Source: Pseudomonas sp. GM79 (lineage in GTDB: Bacteria; Pseudomonadota; Gammaproteobacteria; Pseudomonadales; Pseudomonadaceae). Taken from it: a stretch of DNA of 64,000 bases. A model generated the notes under the pieces. The model was not told the DNA's origin. It made no database searches and saw only the letters and a list, made by a program, of their open reading frames with translations. Positions within the stretch are counted from its first letter, which is position 1. Each line of letters opens with the position of its first letter. Of the stretch, positions 35,000-43,844 are shown one piece after another. The DNA is taken from the NCBI RefSeq assembly GCF_000282495.1, contig NZ_AKJE01000076.1:210136-274135 (forward strand), written 5' to 3'. Both the position numbers and the translations under genes were made by a program.

Positions 35000-35075
35000 A
35001 AAGATCGCAGCCTTCGGCAGCTCCTACAGAATGAACACGAATTCCTTGTAGGAGCTGCCGAAGGCTGCGATCTTT
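35000..35075. repeat. 29-bp perfect inverted repeat between glmU and glmR
   Basis: AAAGATCGCAGCCTTCGGCA... at 35000-35028 and its exact complement at 35047-35075, separated by 18 bp. The TGTAGGAGCTGCCGAAGGCT core is a widespread extragenic palindrome of Pseudomonas, different from the GGGAGCGGG type. With flanking A/T runs it can also terminate transcription from glmU. Confidence 0.88.
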
Positions 35076-35094
35076 TGATCTTGTTGTGGATAAC

Positions 35095-36462
35095 TCAGCT
35101 CTTCTTGAGCTTCTCCGGCCGCTTCCAGCCATCGATGTTCTTCTGCCGAGCCCGGCCCACGGCCAACTGAGCTTTATCCACATTCTGGGTAATGGTCGAA
35201 CCCGCCGCCGTGGTTGCACCCGCTGAGATATCCACAGGCGCCACCAACGAATTGTTGGAACCGATGAATACATCTTCGCCCAACACGGTTTTCCACTTGT
35301 TCGCCCCATCGTAGTTGCAGGTAATGGTGCCTGCGCCGATGTTAGTGCGCGCACCGATCTCGGCGTCGCCCAGATACGTCAAGTGACCGGCCTTGGCGCC
35401 CTCGCCCATATGGGCGTTCTTCAGTTCAACGAAGTTACCCACATGCGCGCGAGCTTCCAGCACCGTACCCGGACGCAAACGAGCGAACGGGCCGGCATCG
35501 CTGCCTTCACCGAGTATTGCGCCTTCGATATGGCTGTTGGCCTTGATCACTACGCCTTTGCGCAGGGTGCTGTCCTTGATCACGCAGTTCGGGCCGATCA
35601 CCACGTCGTCCTCGATGACCACTTTGCCTTCGAGGATGACGTTGATGTCGATCAGTACATCCCGACCGACGGTGACCTCACCACGTACATCGAAACGTGC
35701 CGGGTCGCGCAGGGTCACGCCCTGAGCCATCAAACGACGAGCGGCGCGCAGCTGATAGTGACGCTCAAGCTCGGCCAGTTGCTTGCGATCGTTGGCGCCC
35801 TGCACTTCCATAGCGTCATGGGGGTGTTCGGTAGCCACTACCAGACCATCACTGACCGCCATGGCGATCACGTCGGTCAGGTAGTACTCGCCTTGGGCAT
35901 TATTGTTGGACAGCCGGCTCATCCAGTCGCCCAAGCGCTCAAAAGGAACTGCCAGGATGCCTGTATTACCTTCAGTAATGGCGCGTTCGGCGTCGTTGGC
36001 GTCTTTCTGCTCGACGATGGCGGTAACCTTGCCGGCGGCATTGCGGACGATGCGGCCGTAACCCGTCGGGTCATCCAGCTCGACAGTCAACAGGCCCAGT
36101 TGCTGCGGTGCAGCCAGCTTGAGCAACCGTTGCAGGGTTTCGACTTCGATCAAGGGTACGTCGCCGTAAAGAATCAGCACGGTATCGGACTCGATGAACG
36201 GCACAGCCTGGGCCACCGCATGTCCGGTACCCAGCTGTTGATCCTGCAGGACGAAATTCAGGTCATCGGCCGCCAGACGCTCGCGCACCGCTTCGGCACC
36301 ATGTCCGATCACCACATGGATGCGTTGTGGATCTAGTTGCCGGGCCGTGTGGATAACATGGCCAAGCATTGAGTTACCGGCAACAGGATGCAGGACTTTA
36401 GGCAAGGCCGAACGCATGCGCGTGCCTTGGCCGGCAGCGAGGATAACGATTTCAAGAGACAT
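35095..36462 (-). CDS. glmU: bifunctional UDP-GlcNAc pyrophosphorylase / glucosamine-1-phosphate acetyltransferase
   Basis: 455 residues. The N-terminal uridylyltransferase has LAAGQGTRMRSALPKVLHPV at 8-27. The C-terminal left-handed beta-helix acetyltransferase shows hexapeptide repeats (VVIEDDVVIGPNCVIKDSTL) and the catalytic region GTITCNYDGANKWKTVLGED near 380. It performs the last two steps to UDP-GlcNAc in the cytoplasm. Located between the ATP synthase operon and glmR, as in other Pseudomonas. A terminator separates it from atpC. Confidence 0.97.
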   Translation of the reverse strand: MSLEIVILAAGQGTRMRSALPKVLHPVAGNSMLGHVIHTARQLDPQRIHVVIGHGAEAVRERLAADDLNFVLQDQQLGTGHAVAQAVPFIESDTVLILYGDVPLIEVETLQRLLKLAAPQQLGLLTVELDDPTGYGRIVRNAAGKVTAIVEQKDANDAERAITEGNTGILAVPFERLGDWMSRLSNNNAQGEYYLTDVIAMAVSDGLVVATEHPHDAMEVQGANDRKQLAELERHYQLRAARRLMAQGVTLRDPARFDVRGEVTVGRDVLIDINVILEGKVVIEDDVVIGPNCVIKDSTLRKGVVIKANSHIEGAILGEGSDAGPFARLRPGTVLEARAHVGNFVELKNAHMGEGAKAGHLTYLGDAEIGARTNIGAGTITCNYDGANKWKTVLGEDVFIGSNNSLVAPVDISAGATTAAGSTITQNVDKAQLAVGRARQKNIDGWKRPEKLKKS

Positions 36463-36523
36463 GACAGACTACTAATCCTGGGGGGTCAGCGGCTGCGACC
36501 GGGTGATGAAAGTCGGAAAAGAA

Positions 36524-36551
36524 AAAAGGGTAGCCGAGGCTACCCTTTTTA
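36524..36551. terminator. terminator of the atp operon
   Basis: AAAAAGGGTAGCC-GA-GGCTACCCTTTTT is a GC-rich stem flanked by A and T tracts. It lies 30 bp beyond the atpC stop and also faces the glmU start at 36462. Confidence 0.92.
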
Positions 36552-36579
36552 ATCAATCGCGCAATAAGTCGATGGCCTA

Positions 36580-37005
36580 TTAGTGGCCGAACTTCTTGCG
36601 GATCTGCTGGACGGTGCGCAGCTGAGCTGCAGCCTCGGCCAGACGTGCGGCAGCAGCTCCGTAATCGAACTCTGCGCCTTTGTCATGCAGGGCCTTCTCG
36701 GCAGCCTGAACTGCTTCCCGAGCGGAGGCTTCATCCAGGTCGGCAGCACGTTGCACGGTGTCGGCAAGAACCTTGACCATGTTCGGCTGAACCTCGAGGA
36801 AACCACCGGAGATGTAATACACCTCCTCTTCCCCGCCCTGCTTGATCAGGCGGATCGGACCCGGCTTGAGATTGGTGATCAGCGGCGCGTGACCCAGGGC
36901 GATACCAAGATCACCCAGTGCACCGTGCGCAACCACCATCTCGACCAGGCCGGAAAAGATTTCCCCTTCCGCGCTGACGATATCGCAATGGACTGTCATA
37001 GCCAT
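36580..37005 (-). CDS. atpC: ATP synthase F1 subunit epsilon
   Basis: 141 residues, normal size. The N-terminal beta-sandwich has MTVHCDIVSAEGEIFSGLVE and GDLGIALGHAPLITNLKPGP. The C-terminal helical hairpin (LAEAAAQLRTVQQIRKKFGH) can inhibit rotation. It couples the central stalk to the c-ring in the cytoplasm. Last gene of the atp operon. Confidence 0.97.
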   Translation of the reverse strand: MAMTVHCDIVSAEGEIFSGLVEMVVAHGALGDLGIALGHAPLITNLKPGPIRLIKQGGEEEVYYISGGFLEVQPNMVKVLADTVQRAADLDEASAREAVQAAEKALHDKGAEFDYGAAAARLAEAAAQLRTVQQIRKKFGH

Positions 37006-37050
37006 CTGATTGCCTCAACCTAAATTAGCGCCCGTTGCCGGGCGCCGGGA

Positions 37051-38430
37051 TTACAGTTTCTTGGCTTTCTCGATCGCTTCTTCGATGCCGCCGACCATGT
37101 AGAACGCTTGTTCTGGCAGGTGGTCGTAGTCACCGTTGAGGATGCCTTTGAAGCCAGCAATGGTGTCTTTCAGGGAAACGTATTTACCCGATGCACCGGT
37201 GAAGACTTCAGCCACGAAGAACGGCTGCGACAAGAAACGCTGGATCTTACGAGCACGGTTTACCAACTGCTTGTCGGCTTCCGACAGCTCGTCCATACCC
37301 AGGATCGCAATGATGTCCTTCAGTTCTTTGTAACGCTGCAGAACATACTGTACGCCGCGAGCGGTGTCGTAGTGGTCCTGGCCGATTACGTTCGGGTCCA
37401 GCTGGCGCGAAGTCGAGTCGAGTGGATCGACCGCCGGGTAGATACCCAGGGATGCGATGTCACGGGACAGAACGACGGTGGCGTCCAAGTGGGCGAAGGT
37501 GGTCGCTGGCGACGGGTCAGTCAAGTCATCCGCCGGTACGTATACCGCCTGGATCGAGGTGATCGAACCGTTTTTGGTCGAAGTGATACGCTCTTGCAGA
37601 GTACCCATCTCTTCGGCCAGGGTCGGCTGGTAACCTACTGCGGAAGGCATACGGCCCAGCAGTGCGGATACTTCAGTACCGGCCAGGGTGTAACGATAGA
37701 TGTTGTCGACGAACAGCAGAACGTCGTTACCTTCGTCACGGAACTTCTCGGCCATGGTCAGGCCGGTCAATGCTACGCGCAGACGGTTACCCGGCGGCTC
37801 GTTCATCTGACCGTAAACCAGTGCCACTTTGTCCAGAACGTTGGAATCCTTCATCTCGTGGTAGAAGTCGTTACCCTCACGAGTACGCTCACCCACACCG
37901 GCGAACACGGAATAACCGCTGTGCTCGATGGCGATGTTACGGATCAGTTCCATCATGTTTACGGTTTTGCCTACACCGGCACCACCGAACAGACCGACTT
38001 TACCACCCTTGGCGAACGGGCAAACCAGGTCGATAACCTTGATGCCGGTTTCCAGCAGGTCGTTGCCGCCCGCTTGTTCAGCGAAGGTTGGCGCAGGACG
38101 GTGAATGCCCCAGCGCTCTTCGGTGTCGATCGGGCCAGCTTCGTCGATCGGGTTACCCAGAACGTCCATGATCCGGCCCAGGGTCGCTTTACCGACTGGT
38201 ACGGAGATAGCTGTGCCAGAGTCAGTGACTTCCAGACCGCGCTTCAAGCCCTCGGTGGAACCCATCGCAATGGTACGAACCACGCCGTCGCCCAGCTGTT
38301 GCTGAACTTCCAGGGTGGTTTCGGCCGCGCTCACTACTTTCAGCGCGTTGTAGATGCTCGGTACGCTGTCGCGTGGAAATTCCACGTCGATAACGGCGCC
38401 GATGATTTGAACGATACGTCCGCTACTCAT
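37051..38430 (-). CDS. atpD: ATP synthase F1 subunit beta
   Basis: 459 residues. Catalytic subunit: Walker A is LFGGAGVGKTVNMMELIRN near 150, the catalytic Glu is in VFAGVGERTREGNDFYHEM near 180, the Walker B region is NDVLLFVDNIYRYTLAG near 232, and the ALLGRMPSAVGYQPTLAEEM segment is present. Three copies alternate with alpha in the F1 head. In order between atpG and atpC. Confidence 0.98.
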   Translation of the reverse strand: MSSGRIVQIIGAVIDVEFPRDSVPSIYNALKVVSAAETTLEVQQQLGDGVVRTIAMGSTEGLKRGLEVTDSGTAISVPVGKATLGRIMDVLGNPIDEAGPIDTEERWGIHRPAPTFAEQAGGNDLLETGIKVIDLVCPFAKGGKVGLFGGAGVGKTVNMMELIRNIAIEHSGYSVFAGVGERTREGNDFYHEMKDSNVLDKVALVYGQMNEPPGNRLRVALTGLTMAEKFRDEGNDVLLFVDNIYRYTLAGTEVSALLGRMPSAVGYQPTLAEEMGTLQERITSTKNGSITSIQAVYVPADDLTDPSPATTFAHLDATVVLSRDIASLGIYPAVDPLDSTSRQLDPNVIGQDHYDTARGVQYVLQRYKELKDIIAILGMDELSEADKQLVNRARKIQRFLSQPFFVAEVFTGASGKYVSLKDTIAGFKGILNGDYDHLPEQAFYMVGGIEEAIEKAKKL

Positions 38431-38457
38431 AGCTGGATCCTCTGAATATTTGAACCG

Positions 38458-39318
38458 TTAAACCGCGGCAGCGCCGCCGACGATTTCCGAGATCTCTTGG
38501 GTGATCGCAGCCTGACGCGCCTTGTTGTAGACCAGCTGCAAATCGCTGATCAAATCACCGGCGTTGTCGGTAGCGTTCTTCATCGCGATCATCCGCGCAG
38601 CTTGTTCAGCCGCGTTGTTCTCGACCACCGCCTGGTAGACCTGCGACTCCACGTAACGGACCATCAAGCCGTCAAGCAGCTCTTTGGCGTCCGGTTCGTA
38701 CAGATAATCCCAGTGGTGCTTGAGTTCTTGATCCGGGGTTGCCACCAGTGGAATCAACTGCTCCACGGTAGGCGATTGCGTCATGGTGTTGATGAACTTG
38801 TTGGATACCACGGACAGGCGGTCAATACGGCCGTCCAGGTAGGCATCCAGCATCACCTTGACGCTGCCGATCAAGTCATTGATCGACGGCTCTTCACCCA
38901 GGTGGCTGATAGCTGCAACGACGTTACCGCCGAAGTTGCGGAAGAAAGCCGCACCTTTGCTACCCACTACACACAGATCAATCTCGACGCCGTTTTCGCG
39001 GTTTACCGCCATGTCCTTGACCAGGGCCTTGAACAGGTTGGTGTTCAAGCCACCACACAGACCACGGTCACTGCTCACCACAACGTAACCGACGCGCTTT
39101 ACTTCACGGTCGATCATGAATGGGTGGCGATATTCCGGGTTGGCGTTGGCCAGATGGCCAATAACCTGGCGGATGCGCTCCGCGTAAGGACGGCTAGCAG
39201 CCATGCGCATTTGTGCCTTGCGCATTTTACTGACCGCCACTTTTTCCATGGCGCTGGTAATCTTTTGCGTGCTTTTGATGCTCGCAATCTTACTGCGAAT
39301 CTCTTTTGCGCCTGCCAT
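38458..39318 (-). CDS. atpG: ATP synthase F1 subunit gamma
   Basis: 286 residues. The N-terminal coiled-coil MAGAKEIRSKIASIKSTQKI and C-terminal helix TDNAGDLISDLQLVYNKARQ with AAITQEISEIVGGAAA form the rotor shaft inside the alpha-beta hexamer. The conserved SSDRGLCGGLNTNLFKALVK lies near 82. Genes atpA and atpD flank it at the usual short spacings. Confidence 0.98.
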   Translation of the reverse strand: MAGAKEIRSKIASIKSTQKITSAMEKVAVSKMRKAQMRMAASRPYAERIRQVIGHLANANPEYRHPFMIDREVKRVGYVVVSSDRGLCGGLNTNLFKALVKDMAVNRENGVEIDLCVVGSKGAAFFRNFGGNVVAAISHLGEEPSINDLIGSVKVMLDAYLDGRIDRLSVVSNKFINTMTQSPTVEQLIPLVATPDQELKHHWDYLYEPDAKELLDGLMVRYVESQVYQAVVENNAAEQAARMIAMKNATDNAGDLISDLQLVYNKARQAAITQEISEIVGGAAAV

Positions 39319-39368
39319 GTAACACCTATCAGGTTAGCAAGCGGGAGCCTTGCGGCTCCCGCTGCGGC

Positions 39369-40913
39369 TTACCAGGTTTGGGTGGCCTTGAACTTCTCGA
39401 TACCGGCTTTCATGCCAGCGTCGATTTCGTCATTGAAGTCACCCTTCACGTTGATCTTCGCCATCAATTCGGCGTGATCGCGGTTGAAGAAAGCAATCAG
39501 CGCTTGTTCAAAGCTGCCGATCTTGGCGATTTCGACGTCAGTCAGGAACCCACGCTCAGCGGCATACAGCGACAGCGCCATGTCAGCGATCGACATTGGT
39601 GCGTATTGCTTCTGCTTCATCAGCTCGGTAACGCGCTGACCATGCTCAAGTTGCTTACGGGTCGCTTCGTCCAGGTCAGAAGCGAACTGGGCGAATGCCG
39701 CCAGTTCACGGTACTGAGCCAGAGCGGTACGGATACCACCGGACAGCTTCTTGATGATCTTGGTCTGAGCGGCACCACCCACACGGGATACCGAAACACC
39801 GGCGTTCACTGCAGGACGGATCCCGGAGTTGAACATGGCCGATTCCAGGAAGATCTGACCGTCGGTGATGGAAATCACGTTGGTCGGAACGAACGCGGAA
39901 ACGTCGCCAGCCTGGGTTTCGATGATCGGCAGTGCGGTCAGGGAACCGGTTTTGCCGGTCACTGCGCCGTTGGTGAACTTCTCTACGTATTCTTCCGAAA
40001 CGCGGGATGCGCGCTCCAGCAGACGGGAGTGGAGATAGAACACGTCGCCTGGGTAAGCTTCACGGCCTGGTGGACGGCGCAGCAGCAGGGAAATCTGGCG
40101 GTAAGCCACTGCTTGCTTGGACAGATCGTCATAAACGATCAGCGCGTCTTCACCGCGGTCGCGGAAGAATTCACCCATGGTGCAACCGGAGTACGGAGCC
40201 AGGAACTGCAGTGCTGCAGATTCCGAAGCGCTCGCCGCCACGACGATGGTGTTAGCCAGTGCGCCGTTTTCTTCCAGCTTGCGAACAACGTTGGCGATGG
40301 TCGATTGCTTCTGACCGATTGCTACGTAGACGCAGAAAATGCCGCTGTCTTTCTGGTTGATGATCGCGTCGATCGCCAGAGCGGTTTTACCGATCTGACG
40401 GTCACCGATGATCAGCTCACGCTGGCCACGGCCGACAGGGATCATGGCATCGACAGCCTTGTAGCCAGTCTGTACAGGCTGGTCTACCGACTTACGCCAG
40501 ATCACGCCTGGAGCAACTTTCTCGACCGCATCGGTCTCGGTGTTGTTCAGCGGACCTTTGCCGTCAACTGGGTTACCCAGTGCGTCGACTACGCGACCCA
40601 GCAGTTCCTTACCAACCGGAACTTCGAGGATGCGGCCGGTGCACTTGGCGCTCATGCCTTCAGCCAGAGACTGGTAGGAGCCCAATACAACGGCACCTAC
40701 AGAGTCTTGCTCAAGGTTGAGAGCCATACCGAAGACGCCGCCCGGAAACTCGATCATCTCGCCGTACATGACGTCGGCCAGACCGTGAATCCGCACGATA
40801 CCGTCAGATACGCTGACGACAGTGCCTTCGTTACGGGCTTGAGAGGTCACATCGAGCTTGTCGATGCGGCCCTTGATAATTTCACTTATTTCGGAAGGAT
40901 TGAGTTGCTGCAT
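39369..40913 (-). CDS. atpA: ATP synthase F1 subunit alpha
   Basis: 514 residues. The non-catalytic nucleotide site has Walker A GDRQIGKTALAIDAIINQ near 169 and DALIVYDDLSKQAVAYRQIS near 260. The conserved RPPGREAYPGDVFYLHSRLL lies near 280. The N-terminus MQQLNPSEISEIIKGRIDKL binds the delta subunit of the peripheral stalk. Order atpH-atpA-atpG is canonical. Confidence 0.98.
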   Translation of the reverse strand: MQQLNPSEISEIIKGRIDKLDVTSQARNEGTVVSVSDGIVRIHGLADVMYGEMIEFPGGVFGMALNLEQDSVGAVVLGSYQSLAEGMSAKCTGRILEVPVGKELLGRVVDALGNPVDGKGPLNNTETDAVEKVAPGVIWRKSVDQPVQTGYKAVDAMIPVGRGQRELIIGDRQIGKTALAIDAIINQKDSGIFCVYVAIGQKQSTIANVVRKLEENGALANTIVVAASASESAALQFLAPYSGCTMGEFFRDRGEDALIVYDDLSKQAVAYRQISLLLRRPPGREAYPGDVFYLHSRLLERASRVSEEYVEKFTNGAVTGKTGSLTALPIIETQAGDVSAFVPTNVISITDGQIFLESAMFNSGIRPAVNAGVSVSRVGGAAQTKIIKKLSGGIRTALAQYRELAAFAQFASDLDEATRKQLEHGQRVTELMKQKQYAPMSIADMALSLYAAERGFLTDVEIAKIGSFEQALIAFFNRDHAELMAKINVKGDFNDEIDAGMKAGIEKFKATQTW

Positions 40914-40934
40914 TGCTCTGCTGCCCCTTCAAAC

Positions 40935-41471
40935 TCAAGATTTCAATGCTTCGGCAAGGTTCGCGAGTTTGCCGCGAACCGAGCCATCGATAACCAGGTC
41001 GCCGGCGCGGATGACAATGCCCCCAATCAGGGATTTGTCTTCCTCGACTTGCAGGCGCACTTCCCGGTTGAGTCGTGCACTGAGAACCTTGGCGAGTTTG
41101 TCTTGCTGTTCTTGGTTCAATGCAAAAGCACTGGTCACTTCAACGTCTACCGACTTCTCTTGTTCAGCCTTGTACAGGTCGAACAGAGCGGATATCTCCG
41201 GCAAAAGCGGGAGACGGTCGTTTTCGGCAACGACGTTAATGAAGTTCTGTGCCTTGGCATCAAACTTGTCGCCGCACACGTCAATAAACGTGGCGGCCTT
41301 GTTTGCGCTCGTCAGTCGCGGGGCCTTGAGCACGCGCTGCATGGTGTCGTCTTGCGACACTGCTGCAGCCAGGCCGAGCATGGCTGACCAAGAGGCCAGT
41401 TGCTGGTGGGCCTGGGCGTGCTCGAAGGCTGCCTTAGCGTAAGGTCGGGCCAACGTGGTCAATTCTGCCAT
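40935..41471 (-). CDS. atpH: ATP synthase F1 subunit delta
   Basis: 178 residues. The N-terminal helical domain has LTTLARPYAKAAFEHAQAHQ; the C-terminal family signature VRLQVEEDKSLIGGIVIRAG with VIDGSVRGKLANLAEALKS lies near 140. It connects the alpha N-termini to the b-dimer peripheral stalk. 12 bp separate it from atpF. Confidence 0.97.
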   Translation of the reverse strand: MAELTTLARPYAKAAFEHAQAHQQLASWSAMLGLAAAVSQDDTMQRVLKAPRLTSANKAATFIDVCGDKFDAKAQNFINVVAENDRLPLLPEISALFDLYKAEQEKSVDVEVTSAFALNQEQQDKLAKVLSARLNREVRLQVEEDKSLIGGIVIRAGDLVIDGSVRGKLANLAEALKS

Positions 41472-41483
41472 GATCGCCCTCGC

Positions 41484-41954
41484 TTAAATTTCAGCAGCCA
41501 GTTTGTTTACCAGCTCCGCGTGCGCGTTTTGATCGATTGTGGCACCCAGGATCTTCTCGGCGCCGCCGACAGCCAGTGCACCCAGTTGGGCACGCAGCGC
41601 GTCTTTGACACTGTTCAGTTCCTGCTCGATCTCGGCCTGAGCCTGAACCTTCACACGGTCAGCGTCGAGACGGGCTTTTTCAACAGCCTCGTCAACGATC
41701 TGATTACCGCGTTTCTTGGCTTGCTCAATGATTTCAGCTGCCTGAGCTTTCGCTTCGCGCAGTTGCTGACCCACTTTCTCATGGGCCAACTCCAGGTCGC
41801 GAGCTGCTCGGCTGGCAGCGTCCAGTCCATCCGCGATCTTCTTCTGACGTTCGTGCAAAGCCGCGATGACCGGAGGCCACACGAACTTCATGCAAAACAG
41901 TACAAAAATGAAGAACGCAACGGATTGGCCAATCAGGGTTGCATTAATGTTCAC
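41484..41954 (-). CDS. atpF: ATP synthase Fo subunit b
   Basis: 156 residues. One N-terminal membrane helix (TLIGQSVAFFIFVLFCMKFV), then a long charged coiled coil (LHERQKKIADGLDAASRAAR, QLREAKAQAAEIIEQAKKRG). The dimer forms the peripheral stalk. The size matches the single b subunit of gammaproteobacteria. Confidence 0.97.
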   Translation of the reverse strand: MNINATLIGQSVAFFIFVLFCMKFVWPPVIAALHERQKKIADGLDAASRAARDLELAHEKVGQQLREAKAQAAEIIEQAKKRGNQIVDEAVEKARLDADRVKVQAQAEIEQELNSVKDALRAQLGALAVGGAEKILGATIDQNAHAELVNKLAAEI

Positions 41955-42011
41955 GCCAACACCTCGCTCGTTCGTTGCACATCACACCAATCAACTCGAA
42001 GGTTCGAGTGA

Positions 42012-42269
42012 TTAGCCAGCGAGTTGACCAACGAATGGGTTCGCGAAGGTGAAGAACAGAGCGATACCAACACCGATCATGGTTACGGCGTCGAGCAGAC
42101 CGGCAACGATGAACATTTTAACTTGCAGCATTGGAACCATTTCTGGCTGACGCGCTGCGCCTTCCAGGAACTTGCCGCCCAACAGGCCGAAACCAATTGC
42201 GGTACCCAGTGCGCCCAGGCCGATCAACAGTGCAACAGCGATAGCGGTTAGACCAACTACAGTTTCCAT
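42012..42269 (-). CDS. atpE: ATP synthase Fo subunit c
   Basis: 85 residues, a two-helix hairpin. The polar loop is ARQPEM near 39-44. The proton-carrying acid is Asp60 in [19 protein letters not shown]. There is no sodium-type Gln/Glu signature around it, so proton coupling is expected. Multiple copies form the rotor ring. Confidence 0.98.
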
Positions 42270-42402
42270 CTTTCCTCCCGACTTTTACGTCGTATGGTTT
42301 AGGTTTTTTAGATTTTAAAGCGGTAAAACAAATCGTTTCATAGCCCTGTTCGGGCACCCACCCGTTTTACCGGGTGGGACATCAGACTAGTCGAGACTGG
42401 TC

Positions 42403-43272
42403 TTAATGGTTCTCTTCGTGCGCCATCGACAGGTAGACGATGGTCAGCATCATGAAGATAAACGCCTGCAGGGTGATGATCAGGATGTGGAACACAGCCC
42501 ACGCCCACTGCAGAACTACGCCCAGGCCGCTAAGCCAGAGCAGACCGCTGCCGAACATCACAGCAATCAGAATGAAGACCAGCTCGCCGGCGTACATGTT
42601 GCCGAACAGACGCAGTGCCAGAGAGATTGGCTTGGCCACCAGCGTCACGAACTCCAGCAGGAAGTTCACCGGAATCAGCAGGGCTTGAACGAAGATGTTC
42701 TTGCTGCCGAACGGGTGCAGGGTCAGTTCGCCGATGAAGCCGCCGATGCCCTTGACCTTGATGCTGTAGAAAATGATCAACGCGAACACCGACAGGGACA
42801 TACCCAGGGTCGCGTTCGGGTCAGTGGTAGGAACGGCACGGAAGACCAGGTGCGGGTCGCCGGTCATGATGGCAGCCAGCTTCGGAATCCAGTCGACCGG
42901 TACCAAATCGACGGCGTTCATCATGAACACCCAGACAAAAATCGTCAGCGCCAATGGTGCGATCAATGGATTACGGCCGTGAAAGGTATCTTTCACGCTG
43001 CCGTCAACGAACTCGATCAGAACCTCAACGAAGTTCTGCAGGCCGCCAGGTTGACCGGAAGTCGCCTTCTTTGCCGCCATGCGGAAAAGAAGAACGAAAA
43101 TCAGACCCAACGCGACCGACCAGCCGAGAGTATCGACGTGGAAAGCCCAGAAGCCCATTTCTTTGGCTTCTGCTGCGGTGTGGGCAAAACCCCACCCGCC
43201 AGTTGGATGCTGACCGAAGGTCAGGTTCTGCAAGTGGTGCTGGATATAGCCCGAAGCGGTTGTCTCTGCCAT
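42403..43272 (-). CDS. atpB: ATP synthase Fo subunit a
   Basis: 289 residues with five to six membrane helices. The essential Arg is in ISLALRLFGNMYAGELVFIL near 218. The N-terminal extension TASGYIQHHLQNLTFGQHPT is typical of Pseudomonas AtpB. It forms the proton half-channels against the c-ring. atpE follows after a 133-bp gap. Confidence 0.97.
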   Translation of the reverse strand: MAETTASGYIQHHLQNLTFGQHPTGGWGFAHTAAEAKEMGFWAFHVDTLGWSVALGLIFVLLFRMAAKKATSGQPGGLQNFVEVLIEFVDGSVKDTFHGRNPLIAPLALTIFVWVFMMNAVDLVPVDWIPKLAAIMTGDPHLVFRAVPTTDPNATLGMSLSVFALIIFYSIKVKGIGGFIGELTLHPFGSKNIFVQALLIPVNFLLEFVTLVAKPISLALRLFGNMYAGELVFILIAVMFGSGLLWLSGLGVVLQWAWAVFHILIITLQAFIFMMLTIVYLSMAHEENH

Positions 43273-43288
43273 GGTTGCCTCAAACGCC

Positions 43289-43696
43289 CTAAGGTCTCGA
43301 AAGTCTTGTTCTCATTAGCAGGGGAGCGAACCAGCTAACCAGTTGGGTCAGCACGAAGACGCCGAATACTGCTAACGGCGCCAATGGCTTCACACCTGCG
43401 AACGTCAATGCAAACAGCACTGCCGTCAAAATCAGTTTGCCCGCCTCGCCGGCATAAAAAGACCGGACGATGGCTTGAGCTGCTCGGGCGCCGGAAAACC
43501 GAAATGCCCTGTGAGCGAAATAAATATTGGGAAGCAAGGCTATCAGGCCTCCGCAGAGCCCCGAGTACCCGGCAACGACTCCATGCCATTGCCAGAGCGC
43601 CAAAGCGGCAATCAGCAAAACGACAAATTGAGCCATTAACACCGGAAAAACTGCCAGGCGATGGAACGGCAAGCGGTCTGGCGTGCGGTTTTCCAT
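43289..43696 (-). CDS. atpI: ATP synthase subunit I
   Basis: 135 residues with four hydrophobic helices, including FPVLMAQFVVLLIAALALWQ and GLCGGLIALLPNIYFAHRAF. AtpI proteins help c-ring assembly or magnesium supply and are not part of the final enzyme. First gene of the atp operon, 75 bp downstream of the predicted promoter. Confidence 0.92.
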   Translation of the reverse strand: MENRTPDRLPFHRLAVFPVLMAQFVVLLIAALALWQWHGVVAGYSGLCGGLIALLPNIYFAHRAFRFSGARAAQAIVRSFYAGEAGKLILTAVLFALTFAGVKPLAPLAVFGVFVLTQLVSWFAPLLMRTRLSRP

Positions 43697-43770
43697 CTCT
43701 TTTGCTCCCCAATGGTCGGCTGCCAGAATTCAATAACTTGGCATAATTTGTGCCGACAAAATGCGCGCAG

Positions 43771-43799
43771 AGTATAGGGGCGGTTCTGCCCCTATTCAA
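43771..43799 (-). promoter_or_regulatory. predicted sigma-70 promoter of the atp operon with palindromic spacer
   Basis: Reading leftward: -35 TTGAAT (43794-43799), 17-bp spacer, -10 TATACT (43771-43776). The spacer is filled by an inverted repeat, TAGGGGC (43775-43781) and GCCCCTA (43788-43794), 6 bp apart, overlapping the inner edges of both boxes. This could be an operator or affect spacer geometry. Confidence 0.7.
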
Positions 43800-43844
43800 C
43801 TGTCAGGTAGTGATTTCCGACTTCACGCTACATGAGGAATTGTT

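Noticed and set aside
37108..38445. Long open frame antisense to atpD (445 codons)
   Set aside because: It mirrors a highly expressed gene with strong codon bias, which keeps stops out of the opposite strand. The product has no recognisable domain.
39306..41387. Long open frame antisense to atpA and atpH (693 codons)
   Set aside because: It spans two established genes on the other strand and shows no protein-family pattern.
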